DNA of 64,000 bases from Neoscytalidium dimidiatum (Eukaryota; Ascomycota; Dothideomycetes; Botryosphaeriales; Botryosphaeriaceae): contig CM074696.1 of the NCBI GenBank assembly GCA_037367355.1, forward strand, positions 2,108,001 to 2,172,000, read 5' to 3'. Below the pieces are notes generated by a model that was given only the letters and a program-made list of their open reading frames with translations, did no database searches and had not been told where the DNA came from. Below, piece after piece: positions 32,636-44,496 of this stretch. Positions within the stretch are counted from its first letter, which is position 1. Each line of letters opens with the position of its first letter. Position numbers and translations under genes: made by a program.

Positions 32636-34385
32636 ATGATGCTCCATTTACTCGCTTTCTTTCTCGCTGGGATAGCCTTCAACTACGCCGTTCATGGCTC
32701 CCCAAATGGGGGAGTTCACGTCAGGTCGAATGAGACAGTATCTGAAGGCTGCCATAACGCTGTAACCCTCCTTCACCGCGTCTGCCTGCTCTGTCTGACT
32801 TTTTCAGTGCACTCGACTATCCACAGCCTTCGGTACTGCTCTCCATTACCCTGACAATGATAACTTCACCATCTGGGACGCGAAGCAGCAAGAGGTCTAC
32901 CCAGCCTGTCGTGTTGAACCCTCCAGCGCTGCGGACGTGTCACAAATCTTAGGGATCCTTGTTGAGGATTGGTGCCGTTTTGCTGTCAAAGGCGGGGGTC
33001 ATTCGAGACACCCCGACGATTCCAATTCAGTAGGAGGCGTAACGATCGATCTCAACCGCATCAACACTGTGGAAATTGCTGAGAATGGCACATCTGCACG
33101 AGTTGGGGGAGGCGCGACTTCGTTCCAAGCGTATAGTGCACTGGAGCCCAGGAACCTGTCTTTTGTAGGTGGCCGGGTCGGCACCGTGGGTATTGGCGGT
33201 TTCACCCTTGGTGGGGGCACATCACCGTTCTCCAACAAATATGGTTGGGCTCTGGACAATGTATTTCACTATGAGGTAAGTCTTACCTAGAAGTAGCCGC
33301 GTTTCTATCCCCTCCCTATTACCTGCAAATCCACTGAACCCCGCAACCAGATCGTTCTCGCAAACGGCACAATCACCACCGCTTCCGAAGATCACAACCC
33401 CGACCTCTACTTCGCACTCCGCGGCGGCAGCAACAACTTCGGCATTGTTACAACATTTAATGTTCGCACGTTCCCGCAAGGGCCCATATACGTCTCCAGA
33501 GTGACCTGGAGCGACAACCAGACAGAGCAAGTCCTCGACCGGGTCTACAACCTGTTCACAGACCGAAGTCTTACTAGCGATGCCAATATGGGTTTCGATT
33601 TCTACTATAGCTACAACCAGGCACAAGATACCTTCCTGGTGAGTGGCACTCAGCGTTATGAAAGACCGATCATGGACCCGCCCGTTTTCCAAGAGGTCAA
33701 CCAGATTCCACCATTGACAAGGACTACTTCAATCGCCACTATGGCAAACTTGACTTCCGGAACTGAAGCTTTCGGCGTGACTCGGTGAGTACCGCGAGAT
33801 TATTGGAGGCTTTTGGCTTGGTTCTCACTATTTTGCGTCAGCCATTTGTTCCGTACGCTCAGCGCATTGCCTTCACGAGCCCTTCTCAGCCGGGCCGTTG
33901 CAGTTTTCAGGGAAGATGTTGAGGCTATTAGTACGGTCGAAGGACTGGCTCCCAACTTCATCTGCTATCCCCTTCAGAGGAATGCCATTGCGGCAATGAG
34001 GCAGCGAGGTGGCAATGCTCTGGGTATCGACCAAGACGAACCGCTCTTCAGTGAGTGCTCTCCATGGATTGGAAGTCTTTGGCTGACTGACTTGTTCTAT
34101 TTAGTTTTCCTGATTTCGACGGGATGGTCGAGCGTCGACGGTGATGCTGATGTCACCACAATGACGACCAACATCGCCAACAGGATTAAGTCGGCATCTG
34201 AGGAGCTCGGCGTTGCTCATCAATAATTATACGTAAACTATGCGTCGACGGACCAGGTCGACGAAGCCTTCGCAGGATATGGGGAGAAAAGTTCGCAGAG
34301 GCTGAGGGAGATTCAGAAAGCTGTTGACCCTGACGGCGTGTTCACTTCAAGGGGACTGTGGAGAGGATTCATGAAGCTTCAGTAA
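32636..34385 (+). pseudogene. Berberine-bridge-enzyme-like FAD-linked oxidase with a premature TAA
   Basis: Five exons, 32636-32761, 32808-33275, 33351-33784, 33842-34050 and 34105-34385, total 506 codons. A signal peptide (MMLHLLAFFLAGIAFNYAVHG) precedes the FAD-binding PCMH domain. VKGGGHS contains the His that usually binds FAD covalently. Then come GGVTIDL, GGGATSFQAY, GRVGTVGIGGFTLGGG and YFALRGGSNNFGIVTTF. The usual second (Cys) flavin link is absent: the site reads GGGTSPFSNKYGWALDNV. The frame is broken once, by TAA at 34224-34226 (codon 453). Downstream, NYAS, FAGYGE and DPDGVFTSRGLW continue in the same frame to the family's usual end. The broken product would lack the last 52 residues, including the conserved NYAS strand and C-terminal helix. 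Recent pseudogene, or a sequencing error. Confidence 0.8.
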
Positions 34386-35058
34386 AGATGGGTTGAATTA
34401 TCGTTATTATGGGGTGTCAAGGATGAATACTGATAACCGCGGTGAGACGCGTTGAAGGGTATCAGGCGGACAAGTAAGCAAGCCTTGATTCGAGGTCGTA
34501 CGTTCGGCATGCCAGGACAAATGCAAGTGCGATTCTTCAGCTTATTCTCCAATAATGAGCGCTTTGATATGCGCAATTATTAGCCGGTATCATGAACAGT
34601 TTCTTCAAGGACGGCAGGGGTTCTTTATCGAGGAAGCTGATATGCCCGGTCAAATGCACAAAGAATGCCGGGCAGCGCAAATATAGTACCCCAACGGTCT
34701 CTTACAGGCATTTCGAGAGTGTTCTGGAAAGAAAAATTATACAGCATGACCCAGCTTGAATGGATACGCCAAATAATTGTGTGGTGAGCGGAAGATGAAA
34801 GTTAAGTTGGGTTGGGATGTGCGTTACGCGAGCGGGTGGCGACCGTTGTGACTTCCTTACCAGCGTGCCTGCTCAACAAGGCAATACGGTCATAATAACG
34901 ACTCCTGCATCCCCGTCAAGTTTCCAAATTCTAACTCTTCATACATATAAGTTCTCAAACTATCTTACCAAAGCCTCCTCAGCGTCTCGAAGTGCTCGGG
35001 TTTCTACGTCTGCGACTTCACGCCATCCTGACGAAAGAGCGCACATTAAGAAACCAGC
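34386..35058. other. Intergenic region downstream of the oxidase
   Basis: No coding signal beyond short frames. Confidence 0.5.
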
Positions 35059-35847
35059 ATGCCCGGCACTCCACCATGGAACAGAGATAGAGAACAAGCT
35101 CGGCGCAGCTCCTTTCAACCGCGGCGTAGATCTCGTACCAAACTATTCTTTGCCCTCAGCACCCCTCGATTTTCTCAAGTAACACAATTATGGCGTGCAG
35201 GATACCGACCACACGATAGTTACAACCCTGCACAACAAAGAGGCCCCAGATCGACTACTCGTCCGTATCCATCTACATCGCTCACTCGCTCGGATCCTTC
35301 ATCCTTATCGCATCACGACAGAAGAATAGTCTCACCATCGCGCGATGTACGGAGTTACGATAATAGCTGCAACCGTCACAGGCAAATTCCTGTTTCACCA
35401 TCGCAAAATAGGCACGGGCAACACGAGAGCTATAAACGCCGCAGAGTTGGAGCCGGCCCAACGGCCGAAGACAATAGAGACGAAATTGTTCGGGCCCCGA
35501 AAGAACTACTACAGAGGGTACAACAAGCCGACAGTTCCCCGCAGCAGCTTACGCTCCCGTCTGCGCGTGCCCTATTTGGGACAACAACCACCTCACCACA
35601 ATCTACCGGAGGCTTGACAAACGGAGCCAGCAAAAGCAACCTGCACCATCCACTCGTCCATAAATCCAATGAATCTACTTCCCACAGCCAGCGCCGTCCG
35701 TCCGAGGCGGCTCCCGGCAGGGGCAACGAGTTGAGCCAACTGGCGAGCAACTCCGTCCGGGGATCTCCGTCTACGCGTCCAAATGAGTCCCTTCGGACCT
35801 TTACCAAAGAGGGATATGACGTTGACGAACTATGGCCCTGGGTATAG
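35059..35847 (+). CDS. Hypothetical Ser/Pro/Arg-rich, probably disordered protein
   Basis: 262-aa single frame from ATG. The composition is low-complexity (Arg, Ser, Pro, Gln, His) with no hydrophobic core, signal peptide or TM. A basic patch (SYKRRRVG, about residue 125) could be a nuclear localisation signal. The C-terminus, KEGYDVDELWPWV, is the only segment that looks like a conserved motif. The length exceeds chance expectation only slightly. It may be a lineage-specific gene or a spurious frame. Confidence 0.4.
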   Translation: MPGTPPWNRDREQARRSSFQPRRRSRTKLFFALSTPRFSQVTQLWRAGYRPHDSYNPAQQRGPRSTTRPYPSTSLTRSDPSSLSHHDRRIVSPSRDVRSYDNSCNRHRQIPVSPSQNRHGQHESYKRRRVGAGPTAEDNRDEIVRAPKELLQRVQQADSSPQQLTLPSARALFGTTTTSPQSTGGLTNGASKSNLHHPLVHKSNESTSHSQRRPSEAAPGRGNELSQLASNSVRGSPSTRPNESLRTFTKEGYDVDELWPWV

Positions 35848-35850
35848 CTC

Positions 35851-36308
35851 AGAGGTCCGTCATGAAATTGACTAGTGCAATTCTCCGATTACATCTTCGC
35901 TGACGCTTGGGGATGTTCGATAATCATCCTTCTCAATAGCCAACGAAGCCCAGAATTTGAAACATCCACGAAAGCATGCTTGCAACTTCAATGCATCGTG
36001 ACTGTATAAGATTGCGGATCATTGGAGGAACAGCCCGATCAGGAACACGCTAAAATGACGGCCTTCGTCATCCGCCTACCCAGACCGCCATCGACGTGCG
36101 GGCGCGTCTTATTCGCTATTTCTTGATCACGGCTCAATGGCAAAGGGATCCAAGGCGATTCGTCATGTCATAGCTGGGGTGACTCCCGTCCGTCGCTTTG
36201 TCATCAACCTGGGCCATGTCAGCCCGCCTAACACTCGTAAGACGAGATCATCGGCATTCTGAAGCATAACTGCACCTTTTGTTAAATAGAGCCCCACAAT
36301 TAAGTAAA
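35851..36308. other. Intergenic region before the transporter relic
   Basis: No coding signal recognised. Confidence 0.5.
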
Positions 36309-37938
36309 ATGCAGAACTCAAGGTCATTCAATTTTCCCGGCTCTCTAAACAGCCAAGCATTTGACTTCCAAGCAGAACGTTCCCACCATATGTGAGAACC
36401 TCCATACTCGTCGCCGCCGCCGGCTTCCTTTTCGGGTAAATCAAACTCCCATTCAACGCAAAAATGGACGAGGCCACTCACCGCAGCGCCCACAGCCTCG
36501 AAACCGGCTTCATCGGCCCCATAACGATCATGTCCTCCTTCACGTCAACCGTCGGCCACTTCAGCCCCGCCCTCCACGGCGTCATCATCTCGTCAATCCT
36601 CCTCACCGCAGCCTGCTCCTCCCTCATCTCCGGCAACGTCGCCGACACCTACGGCCGTCCCAAGACCATGCTCTTCGGCGGAGCCGTCTTCTCGCTCGGC
36701 GCCGCCATCGAAGCCTCCGCGCAAAACCTCCCCACCTTCATCGCCGGGCGCGTCGTCGCCGGCATCGGCGAGGGCTTCACCCTCGCGCTCCCCGTCGTCT
36801 ACATCTGCGAGATCTCGCCCGCCGCGCGGCGCGGCCCGCTCGCCTCGCTGCCGCAGTTCGTCACCGTCGTCGGCATCGCCGCGGGCTACTTCGTCTGCTA
36901 CGGGACTGGCGCTGGACATGGACGTGGTCGAGGTCGAGGCCGCACCGTGGAGCCTGCGCGAGGGCGTAGCGGAGCGCGGTGGCGGACTGGCGCATGGCGT
37001 TCGGCGTGAAGGTCAGGCGGCGGACGGCGCTGGGCTGCTTTTTGATGGCCATGCAGCAGTTTTCGGGGATCGATGGCGCGCTGTGCGTTCACTTCTTTTC
37101 CTTTCCTTTCCTCCTCCTCCTCCTCCTCTTCTTCACGTCTAAGTTGCTGCTTTGAGCGCTAACGTATATGATATATCCAGGTACTACGCCCCGCTCCTCT
37201 TTCAGCAAGCCGGCCTCTCGTCCGAAACGGCCTCCTTCCTCGCGTCCGGCGTGTCCGCGCTCGCCATCCTCGCGGCCACCGTCCCGGCCACCCTCTTCTC
37301 CGACGCCGTCGGCCGCCGCCGCTCCGTCACCGGCGGCGGACTGGCCCTCGCCGCGTACATGCTGCTCATCGGCTCGCTGTACGCGGCGCGCGGCGTGCAC
37401 GCCGACCGCGGCGCCGGCCGCTGGATCGTCGTCGTCACCATCTACCTGTTCGCCATGACCTTCAGCGCCAGCTGGGCCGTCGCCCTGCGCGTGTACGCGC
37501 CGGAGATCCAGCCGCCGCGGACGCGGGCCGGCGCCGCGAGCGTGGCGCAGAGCGCGAATTGCGTGAGTTGCCCCCAGTGCTCGTTACTACTGCTCTCTTG
37601 TACTGATACGGGCGGTTGGTTGTGGAATGTTCGTTGCTGACGAGGGGGATCACGAACAGGCTGCGAATTTCGTCGTCGCGCTGATGACGCCGGCGTTCTT
37701 GAACGCGTCGAGGTTCGGCGTGTATTTCTTCTTCGGCGGCTGCTCGCTGCTGACCGTCGCCGTTTGCTACGTCATGATGCCGGAGACCAGGGGCCGGACG
37801 CTGGAGATGATTGACCGCTCTTTTCAGGACCACGCGTGGTTGGGGAGCAAGAGGAAGGAGAAAGGGCTGGCGGAGGGGCTGGCGGCTACGGGCTGTGCTG
37901 TTGGTCATGGTGCGGGCTGGGTGTTGAGGGAGGTCTGA
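36309..37938 (+). pseudogene. MFS sugar-transporter relic with internal deletion and frame change
   Basis: Exons 36309-36322, 36376-36435 and 36496 to about 36910 give an MFS sugar-porter N-terminus: VAAAGFLFG joined by splicing to LETGFIGP, NVADTYGRPK (the loop 2-3 motif), GRVVAGIGEG and YICEISPAARRGP. After the TM5 end (YFVCYGT) the expected TM6 and about 70-100 residues of cytosolic loop are missing. A stretch encoding VEVEAAPWSLREGV follows in another frame. RRRTALGCFLMAMQQFSGIDG resumes in a third frame to 37082. Exons 37181-37562 and 37660-37938 then encode an intact second half (YYAPLLFQQAG, GRRR, MPETRGRTLEMID). I found no intron that repairs the middle. A deletion of about 200-300 bp plus a frameshift is inferred. 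Transport is unlikely. Confidence 0.7.
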
Positions 37939-38523
37939 TATGTCGTTGTTATGCCCATAGCTCACTCTTCGCTGTTTTAAACCTCATTGGCAGCCCTCAA
38001 GGCATTACGCGCCTTGTTCAAATCCATGCCACTGAACAGGAAGCATGCGTCCAAGAGGCGAGAGTCAGGGCTCAGTTTTCATAGGGCAACGTATGATCAA
38101 AATTATCTTTTCTACCTATCTGTATGATGATTGACTCCTTGTTATCATCACCCCAGGTCTAGATCTCGCATCAGTCGTCCTCCACGGGCCTGGAGTTTCC
38201 ACACCGATGGAGCGATACTAAATCACATGCTCAGAAGCATTGAGCAGTGAGCAACACGATAGTCACTGAGCACGTAAAAAAGCTTGCTCGTTCACTCTTC
38301 TTCACTTTATGATATGCCGTCGCGTCATTTCTGACCGAGACGTTCAGGACATCCCGAATGACCCAACGGCAGAGAACGCGGAAGGCAGTACTGTGCAGTA
38401 AGCGGAAGGGGACCCACTGGTTTCGTGATAACTGACCCTCTAAAGTGATCTTCACGGTGCCATTAGCGAAATCTCGGTTGAGAAACAGGCCGAACAAGAG
38501 GAGAAGGCGCTGAAAATCCTCCA
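37939..38523. other. Intergenic region after the transporter relic
   Basis: A 123-codon minus-strand frame (38231-38602) overlaps the next hypothetical gene. It is hydrophobic-patterned but unrecognised, and I do not call it. Confidence 0.4.
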
Positions 38524-39222
38524 ATGCCGGCCCCGGATCGACCAGGAGCAGCTCCACTAACGTCACAGAGGGCTGGTTGGACGGATCATGGTGTCTCCTC
38601 ACCAGGTAACGAACACAGCAGAATCGTAAACTTCACAGTGAGGCCTTCCCAGAAGCGCTGTGGCTGGACTGAAGAGTCGGCGAGGGCTATACTCAAAGAC
38701 TTCATGGACATGCCCCTCATCCAGACGACGTTCATCTTCCTTGATTGCTATGTGACCGAAGCCATGATGCACGACCTGGCCAAAGTCGTCCAAAGACACG
38801 TCCGCACCCGCAGCAACCTGCGCGTTCTTCGCAAGAAATGGGGCGGGTCGGGCATCGACTACTTCGCCGCCGGCCGCTATTACGCCTCCAAGCACAAGGT
38901 TCCCAGGCCCTTTTTGCGGAATCGGTACATCCTCAAAGGCTACTGGAAGCACAGCCTCGGTGGCCCCGAAGATCTGTATCTCAGCTTGGACGAATATCGT
39001 GAGGAGTACAGCAAGCCGGTCTTTGGATATGATGTTACGCATTGCATTCAAGGCTACGTATCACCGTGCACTCTTAGTACCCTTTATCGTGCGTTCCTGA
39101 GGACTGGATATGCAACTGAGCACCCGTGTGATTCTCAACGTCTGGGAATCCTTGGCCAAGCGGACATCTGCAACGGCTGCTATGAGAGTGGGGAGTTCTA
39201 CGGAACGCGGGGTGCTACATGA
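38524..39222 (+). CDS. Hypothetical protein
   Basis: 232-aa single frame. The N-terminal 40 residues look poorly structured, so the real start may be further in. The middle (AILKDFMDMPLIQTTFIFLDCYV, then KYWKHSLGG-like basic/aromatic segments and EDLYLSLDEY) has a globular composition with five Cys near the C-terminus. No family is recognised. Unlike most frames nearby, the composition is protein-like. A minus-strand frame overlaps its 5' end. Confidence 0.4.
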   Translation: MPAPDRPGAAPLTSQRAGWTDHGVSSPGNEHSRIVNFTVRPSQKRCGWTEESARAILKDFMDMPLIQTTFIFLDCYVTEAMMHDLAKVVQRHVRTRSNLRVLRKKWGGSGIDYFAAGRYYASKHKVPRPFLRNRYILKGYWKHSLGGPEDLYLSLDEYREEYSKPVFGYDVTHCIQGYVSPCTLSTLYRAFLRTGYATEHPCDSQRLGILGQADICNGCYESGEFYGTRGAT

Positions 39223-40936
39223 ACGTTCGGGCAGCTCGTCCCCTGCAGGCGCAGCTCAGAGCTTGCAGGAGCTCAAAATTGATAACAGTACTGGACTGGT
39301 TTGAAAAGGGTGAAGAAGGTAAACTGGCGACGGATTGAACTGTTGCGATGAAAAAGGGAAGTGAAGATGCTCATTCGCGAGTACACAACAAGCATAGGAA
39401 GGCAGTGATATCACATCACATCCGGCTCCGATCTGGCATTTAAAGGAACTTTTGCTTCCGACCCTCAACGATTTGTCATAGAAGGTAGGAGGAATGAGGG
39501 AACATTACTCAACAAGCAGGTGTCGATGGTTTCTTAAGAGCCACCAACCCACACAATCGAAGAAAATTTTCAAATCCTCCCCCTCCCACCTACCTACCTC
39601 CACCATCAACGTGCCAACAACATTCCAGCCAGCCCCAAAACCCCACCCGCCCAGTCCATTCCACCACGTCCCCATCCTATCCGCTCCACTACAGCTCCAC
39701 CCCTCGTCTACCGAAACCCGCCATCAGTCGACCGTTCCTGCCCCGCGCCTCACCTTCATCAAACCCCCCCAACTCTCTCTCTCTCTCTGATCTCCGCCTC
39801 GGTACCTTTGTCCGCAGCGGAAAGGCGGGTTAGCGAGCACGTAGCACAGCTACGCGACCCGGAAGGTGTCGAGACGCGGGCCGGAAGAGGTTAAGCGGCG
39901 TTCGGTTCGCTGCTCTGAGGGCAGTTCTTTGCGGATTACGTGAGAGTCTCCTGGTCAGATGGCGGGGTGAAGCGAGCGGTGTGGAGGGATCGTTTTGGTG
40001 AGGGGTTGATTGAGAATCCGCGGTTCTTTGTGTGGCTCCGTGGTCGTGAGTTGAAAGGATCCGTCGCGGAGCGACTGGTGCAAGGATGCTACATGGTGTA
40101 CTGCTGGAGGACGTCGCGCAGCAGGAATCCGGGACGGACGGGGGCAAGCAAGCAGAGGAACGGGTGGAAAGAGCGCTTGTGACGACGCGAGGGCTACTTG
40201 GCGGGACTTGGGCGGATGCGGGACGGGCAGGCGTCAGGCATCAGTCAGGCATGGGAGCAAGGGATCTTCTGACATCACCCTGAAGATCTCGCAAAAGCTG
40301 TAGCACAGATGCAAGAGCTACAGAGCGGCTTCGATGCGCTAAAGCAAACGTTGTGATGATGCACCGAGTCCGTCGAGGTGCGCAAAGCAATGGGGTGGGC
40401 GTGCGCTTGAAGTGACGACGTCCCGGAGCAACTTCCACTTTCTTCACGAATGGCGCGCACACCTGCCGTTCCGTACCAGGCTTCGAGTGAATCTCAAGGA
40501 TGAAGGGGGGTATTCCGTCCGATATGAGCCTGCGACGAGGTCATTCGTCGCGGAGGCTTTGACTGGCCCGGGCTGCGTGTCGCCACTGTGCACCACGGGT
40601 TCAAGTAGATTCGGCGGCGTACAACAGAATAACAGGTATTCCTCCCGCTTACACACCATGAGCTCCTGTTGGAGTTCTGCGTAACATGGATGGTCGACCT
40701 GTTTTTATGGGCGAGACAGGTAGTCGAAGGAAGGTCGCGGGGAGCAATCAGATGATCGGACGAACTATTATGGCGTGCATCAGGATCGTGCGGGTTCTAA
40801 GCGAAAGCGAGGAACCATGATGAGGTAGTAAAGCGCAAGACGTGTGGCGTCGGGGACTTATGAAAGGTCGCACGGACGCGGGGTTGTGATGTCCAGTGAG
40901 CAGGAAGAAGAAGAGTGGAACGTAACTCAGATCAAG

Positions 40937-40953
40937 AAAAAAAAAAAAAAAAA
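40937..40953. repeat. Poly(A) tract, 17 bases
   Basis: Uninterrupted A run in the gene-poor stretch. Confidence 0.95.
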
Positions 40954-41680
40954 CTCTAGACTACAAGACAGGACTGGCAGCTACTGATCTGCCTTTCCTA
41001 GATATTCAGCACACGCGTAGAATGCCCTGTATGGACGTTGTACAGAACCGTTGATCACCTTTGACCCGCAGCCATAATGATCCACCGGATGTGAACCGAC
41101 TGGATCTCATCAACGGACTATACCAGAGGAAAGCGGAAGGCCTAGTGACGAAAGATGAGCGGGCCATGGGGAGTCTGATACCCGAAGGATGGACTAAAAT
41201 CGCGACAGGATTAATTTGGGTTTGTTGCTGCCGACGGACCGTAGGATTTCAGCGATGGATGAAGATTGGCGGTTGCCGATCGAGGAAAGGGCGATAAGAA
41301 CTCCCCTGCATATATCATACGCGGGACCCTGCGGTGTGGCAACGGTTGGTGCGGGTGGAAAGGCACCCGAACCTGATCGAGGATAGAGCGGCTAAGCACT
41401 TCTACACATTGGTGTGGATGGTGACGCAGCGCCGGTAAAGGACAAGGGTTAATTGGGTGTACGTACCTTGATCAAAATACATTGCAAGCGACCTTGAGAA
41501 AAGGGATGGCTAAGCGGACGAAAGAGCGACTGAATATTCGCCGCTCCGATTGATGGAATTGGCAGCGTTTTCGTGATATCAGCTGCGCCGCAGGCGGCTA
41601 AATACACTTGGTCCAGTCAATATGCGCGTTTTTAGTTGCAGTCACGTAACAGATTCAATCGGCGTGGGTGTTTCTGTTTG

Positions 41681-41699
41681 AAAAAAAAAAAAAAAAAAA
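41681..41699. repeat. Poly(A) tract, 19 bases
   Basis: Uninterrupted A run in the gene-poor stretch. Confidence 0.95.
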
Positions 41700-44496
41700 G
41701 AAAACCAGGAGCAAAGCGATCGAACTCGTGTACTTAATTGCTGTTTTCTCGCAACTGAACGATTGTGCTTCTGAAAGCCGTGGTTGGCGAAGATGCCAAG
41801 CCCGTACAGCACAGCGTCTCCGTAGAGCTTTAACTGGTCATGAGGGCGCCCGGGGATAGGTTAGTCATCGGCGAGGCCGGTCCAACGATCGCAGCCATCC
41901 AACAACGTCTTGTAGGGGCTTATGACATCGGGGCAAAAGGCGCTGATGTATTTGTGGACGCGTCGGAGCGCGAGAGAAGGCCACAGCTGCATCCAACATC
42001 GCGAGATTGTGCAGACGGTTGCTGTCGATTTGAGAAGATCGCTGCATAACAATCGGGCCTTGCATACGCAACGAGCTAGAGTGGCAGCGGAAAACTGGGG
42101 GGCATGGCTGTCGCTTAAGGGGCAGTGCGATGGCTTCCCGGTAGGGCAGTGGCTGGAAGTTCTTCAGCTCAACGGAGGACTGCTCCGGAGAATTTTCGAT
42201 CGCAACGAGGCGCAAGGCAGCATCGAGGCAATTGTGGGGCGGCGATTTGAAACGCTGACGTGCGTCGTTTGCGAAGACGCAGTGAGCACGATCGAGCGTC
42301 TTCGACTCAATGCTCGACGCCGGCGTGGTGGCTTCGGTTCCAGAGCCGGGGCTGCTGTTGGACAGAAAAGACTTAGGTGAAGCGTGGTGGCGTCTCAGAG
42401 GCACAGACGCCGTGGTTGCAAAACAGAAGGATCATCTCGATACTGCACTGTGATTTATGCGCATGACAGGAGAACTGAGATGGAGAACAAAGTTTTTACT
42501 CCTCAGATGGCGAAAGGAGAGGCTGTGAGGCGGTCAATGAGGATGGGCAAGGAAGTGTTGCCGAGGGTGGTAAGTTTAACAGCACAATGGATGATCGGCC
42601 GGCATAGCGGCATCCGCATAAGGCAGCTGTCGAAGGTTAGGGCAGCACTAGGGATGGCCGGAGGGCTTGTTGAAGGAAGGCTTTTTGTGGGGACTGCTGA
42701 TCGTCAGGTCCCAGGGCGTCGTCGTGCGGCTTCGCTGAGGCGATGGCACCAAGCCAAACGTCTAGCGGCCCCGAAAAAAAACCCCATTGGCCTTGCCAGC
42801 TGATAGGCGTCAACGGTCAATGGCTGGACATTAGAGAGAACTATCGATTTCTTAGAGAAAGAGAGATTGATCATGCGATCCCACGCGCGTTTGGGATGCA
42901 GCGAGCTCGGCGGGCTGACGCGGAGGCGGCACAGCGATCGTGCATGAGGTGAGATGAGGTAAAGCCATGTGCATGCAGAAAAGCAGAGCGGCCGGCGGGC
43001 GTTGGGCGGTGGGAGACGGGCGGCGGGCGGGTCGCAATATACAATCGGGGCGGGCGGGAGAGGCGCGCTGCCTCGGCAGCCGGCAGCGCTACAGGCTGAA
43101 GGGAATGAGGAGGAAGTGGCGTGAATACTGCGGAGCGGAGGCGGCGGCAGCGAGCAGGCAGTGCTGGCAAGAGTCAGTCGAGGCAGGTAAGGGCGGAGAC
43201 GTGAAGCGTGCAAATCTCCGGGTTGAGTTTAAAACTTCACCCGGGTCTGTAGACATCTGTCAGTGACGCAGTGACGGCGCGGCACAGGCCTCACTGGTGC
43301 CGGCGCTGGGGCTGCGCGCCGCTCAGAGGGCTGACAGACTCACGCGACAAGCGAGCCTATTCCGGGCTGCTACTGTTGATGTGCCACGGGAGCTCAGCGA
43401 CTATCACCAGCGAAAGCGTATTATCGTACAGGAACGTGAGACGGTGTCACTGTCGCAGCAGGCCTGCTGCTCCACGCGCCCAGCCGGCCTACCGTTCGCC
43501 TGGGCCCGCAGCCTCTCCGAAACGCTGCGCGCCGCCGACACCGGGCAGCAATTGTGACCTCAACCTCGCCCGCGGCCACAACCAGCGACAAGACACACGA
43601 CTGCGACCCGGGCTCGAGCGTTCCGTCCCGTCTACCGCCCTCGCGGGTTCCCTGACTCTGTCCACCCCCCAGGGCCGCCTTGTCCCCGTCGCCAGCCTCT
43701 CAGCAGCACCGGACGCCGGGCCCTCTCTGATCCACTCTCACATTGTGCCCGAGTCCTGAGGCCTTGCGTGCTGGCCTCGCCCGGACCCGCCGCCGCCCTC
43801 GCGCGATGATGTTCCTCCATGTGACGGCGACATCGCCCACGCGAGCGCCGGCAGCCCGGAGAGCGACATGGCATGCTGGCGTAGGTCGCAGCTCCCATCG
43901 CGATACAGTAGGAGCCCGGTCGTCGTTGTACCCAACTCAGCAGTGGTCGTCCTTATGCGTGCGATCAGCCCCCGACTATCGACGCCGATCCACGTGGGTC
44001 GTGGGACTGGATTATGCCGAGCACAATCTGTCAGCGGCCAGTCGTGGGGATCAAGGGACTCTTGTGCCTCCGTCTTAACGCGAAACGGCCGCCCTCTCCG
44101 AGCCGTGACGCCTGTGCCCGCATCCTTGGTGCGCAGCCCTGGCCCGTCTCAAGCCCTAGCGGCGCAGGAACCCGGGGTCGCTTACGCTCTCAACCACCTG
44201 CCCTAGCCCGCCATCCCGGCTCGCTGCTCATCATTGGCAAGATCTCGATGTGCCCCGTCCATGCCCGAAGGATTTCCGCATGGCCCAGTAGCTGTGCTCT
44301 TGGCCGTCTCCAGAACACTGGAGCCCCCGTCTGCATCTCCTGCGCTTAAGCTTTGGTGCTTTTGCCGTGAAACTATTGATAATAGCCCGCCGCCGCCCTC
44401 CCATTAGCCCTCTTTGCTCCCCTTCCCTTCGGCCACTCTTCAACCAGAACTTCGCACTACTGTCTCTCCAAACGGCGTCTCCACTCTCCGCCCGCC

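Larger units (their letters stand above)
39223..44496. other. 5.3-kb gene-poor stretch
   Basis: No frame here has recognisable motifs or a plausible exon structure. It contains CT repeats (about 39775-39787), a run of 17 A (40937-40953) and a run of 19 A (41681-41699). The last 700 bases are C/T-rich, as in fungal promoters. Degraded mobile DNA or untranslated transcripts cannot be excluded. Confidence 0.5.
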
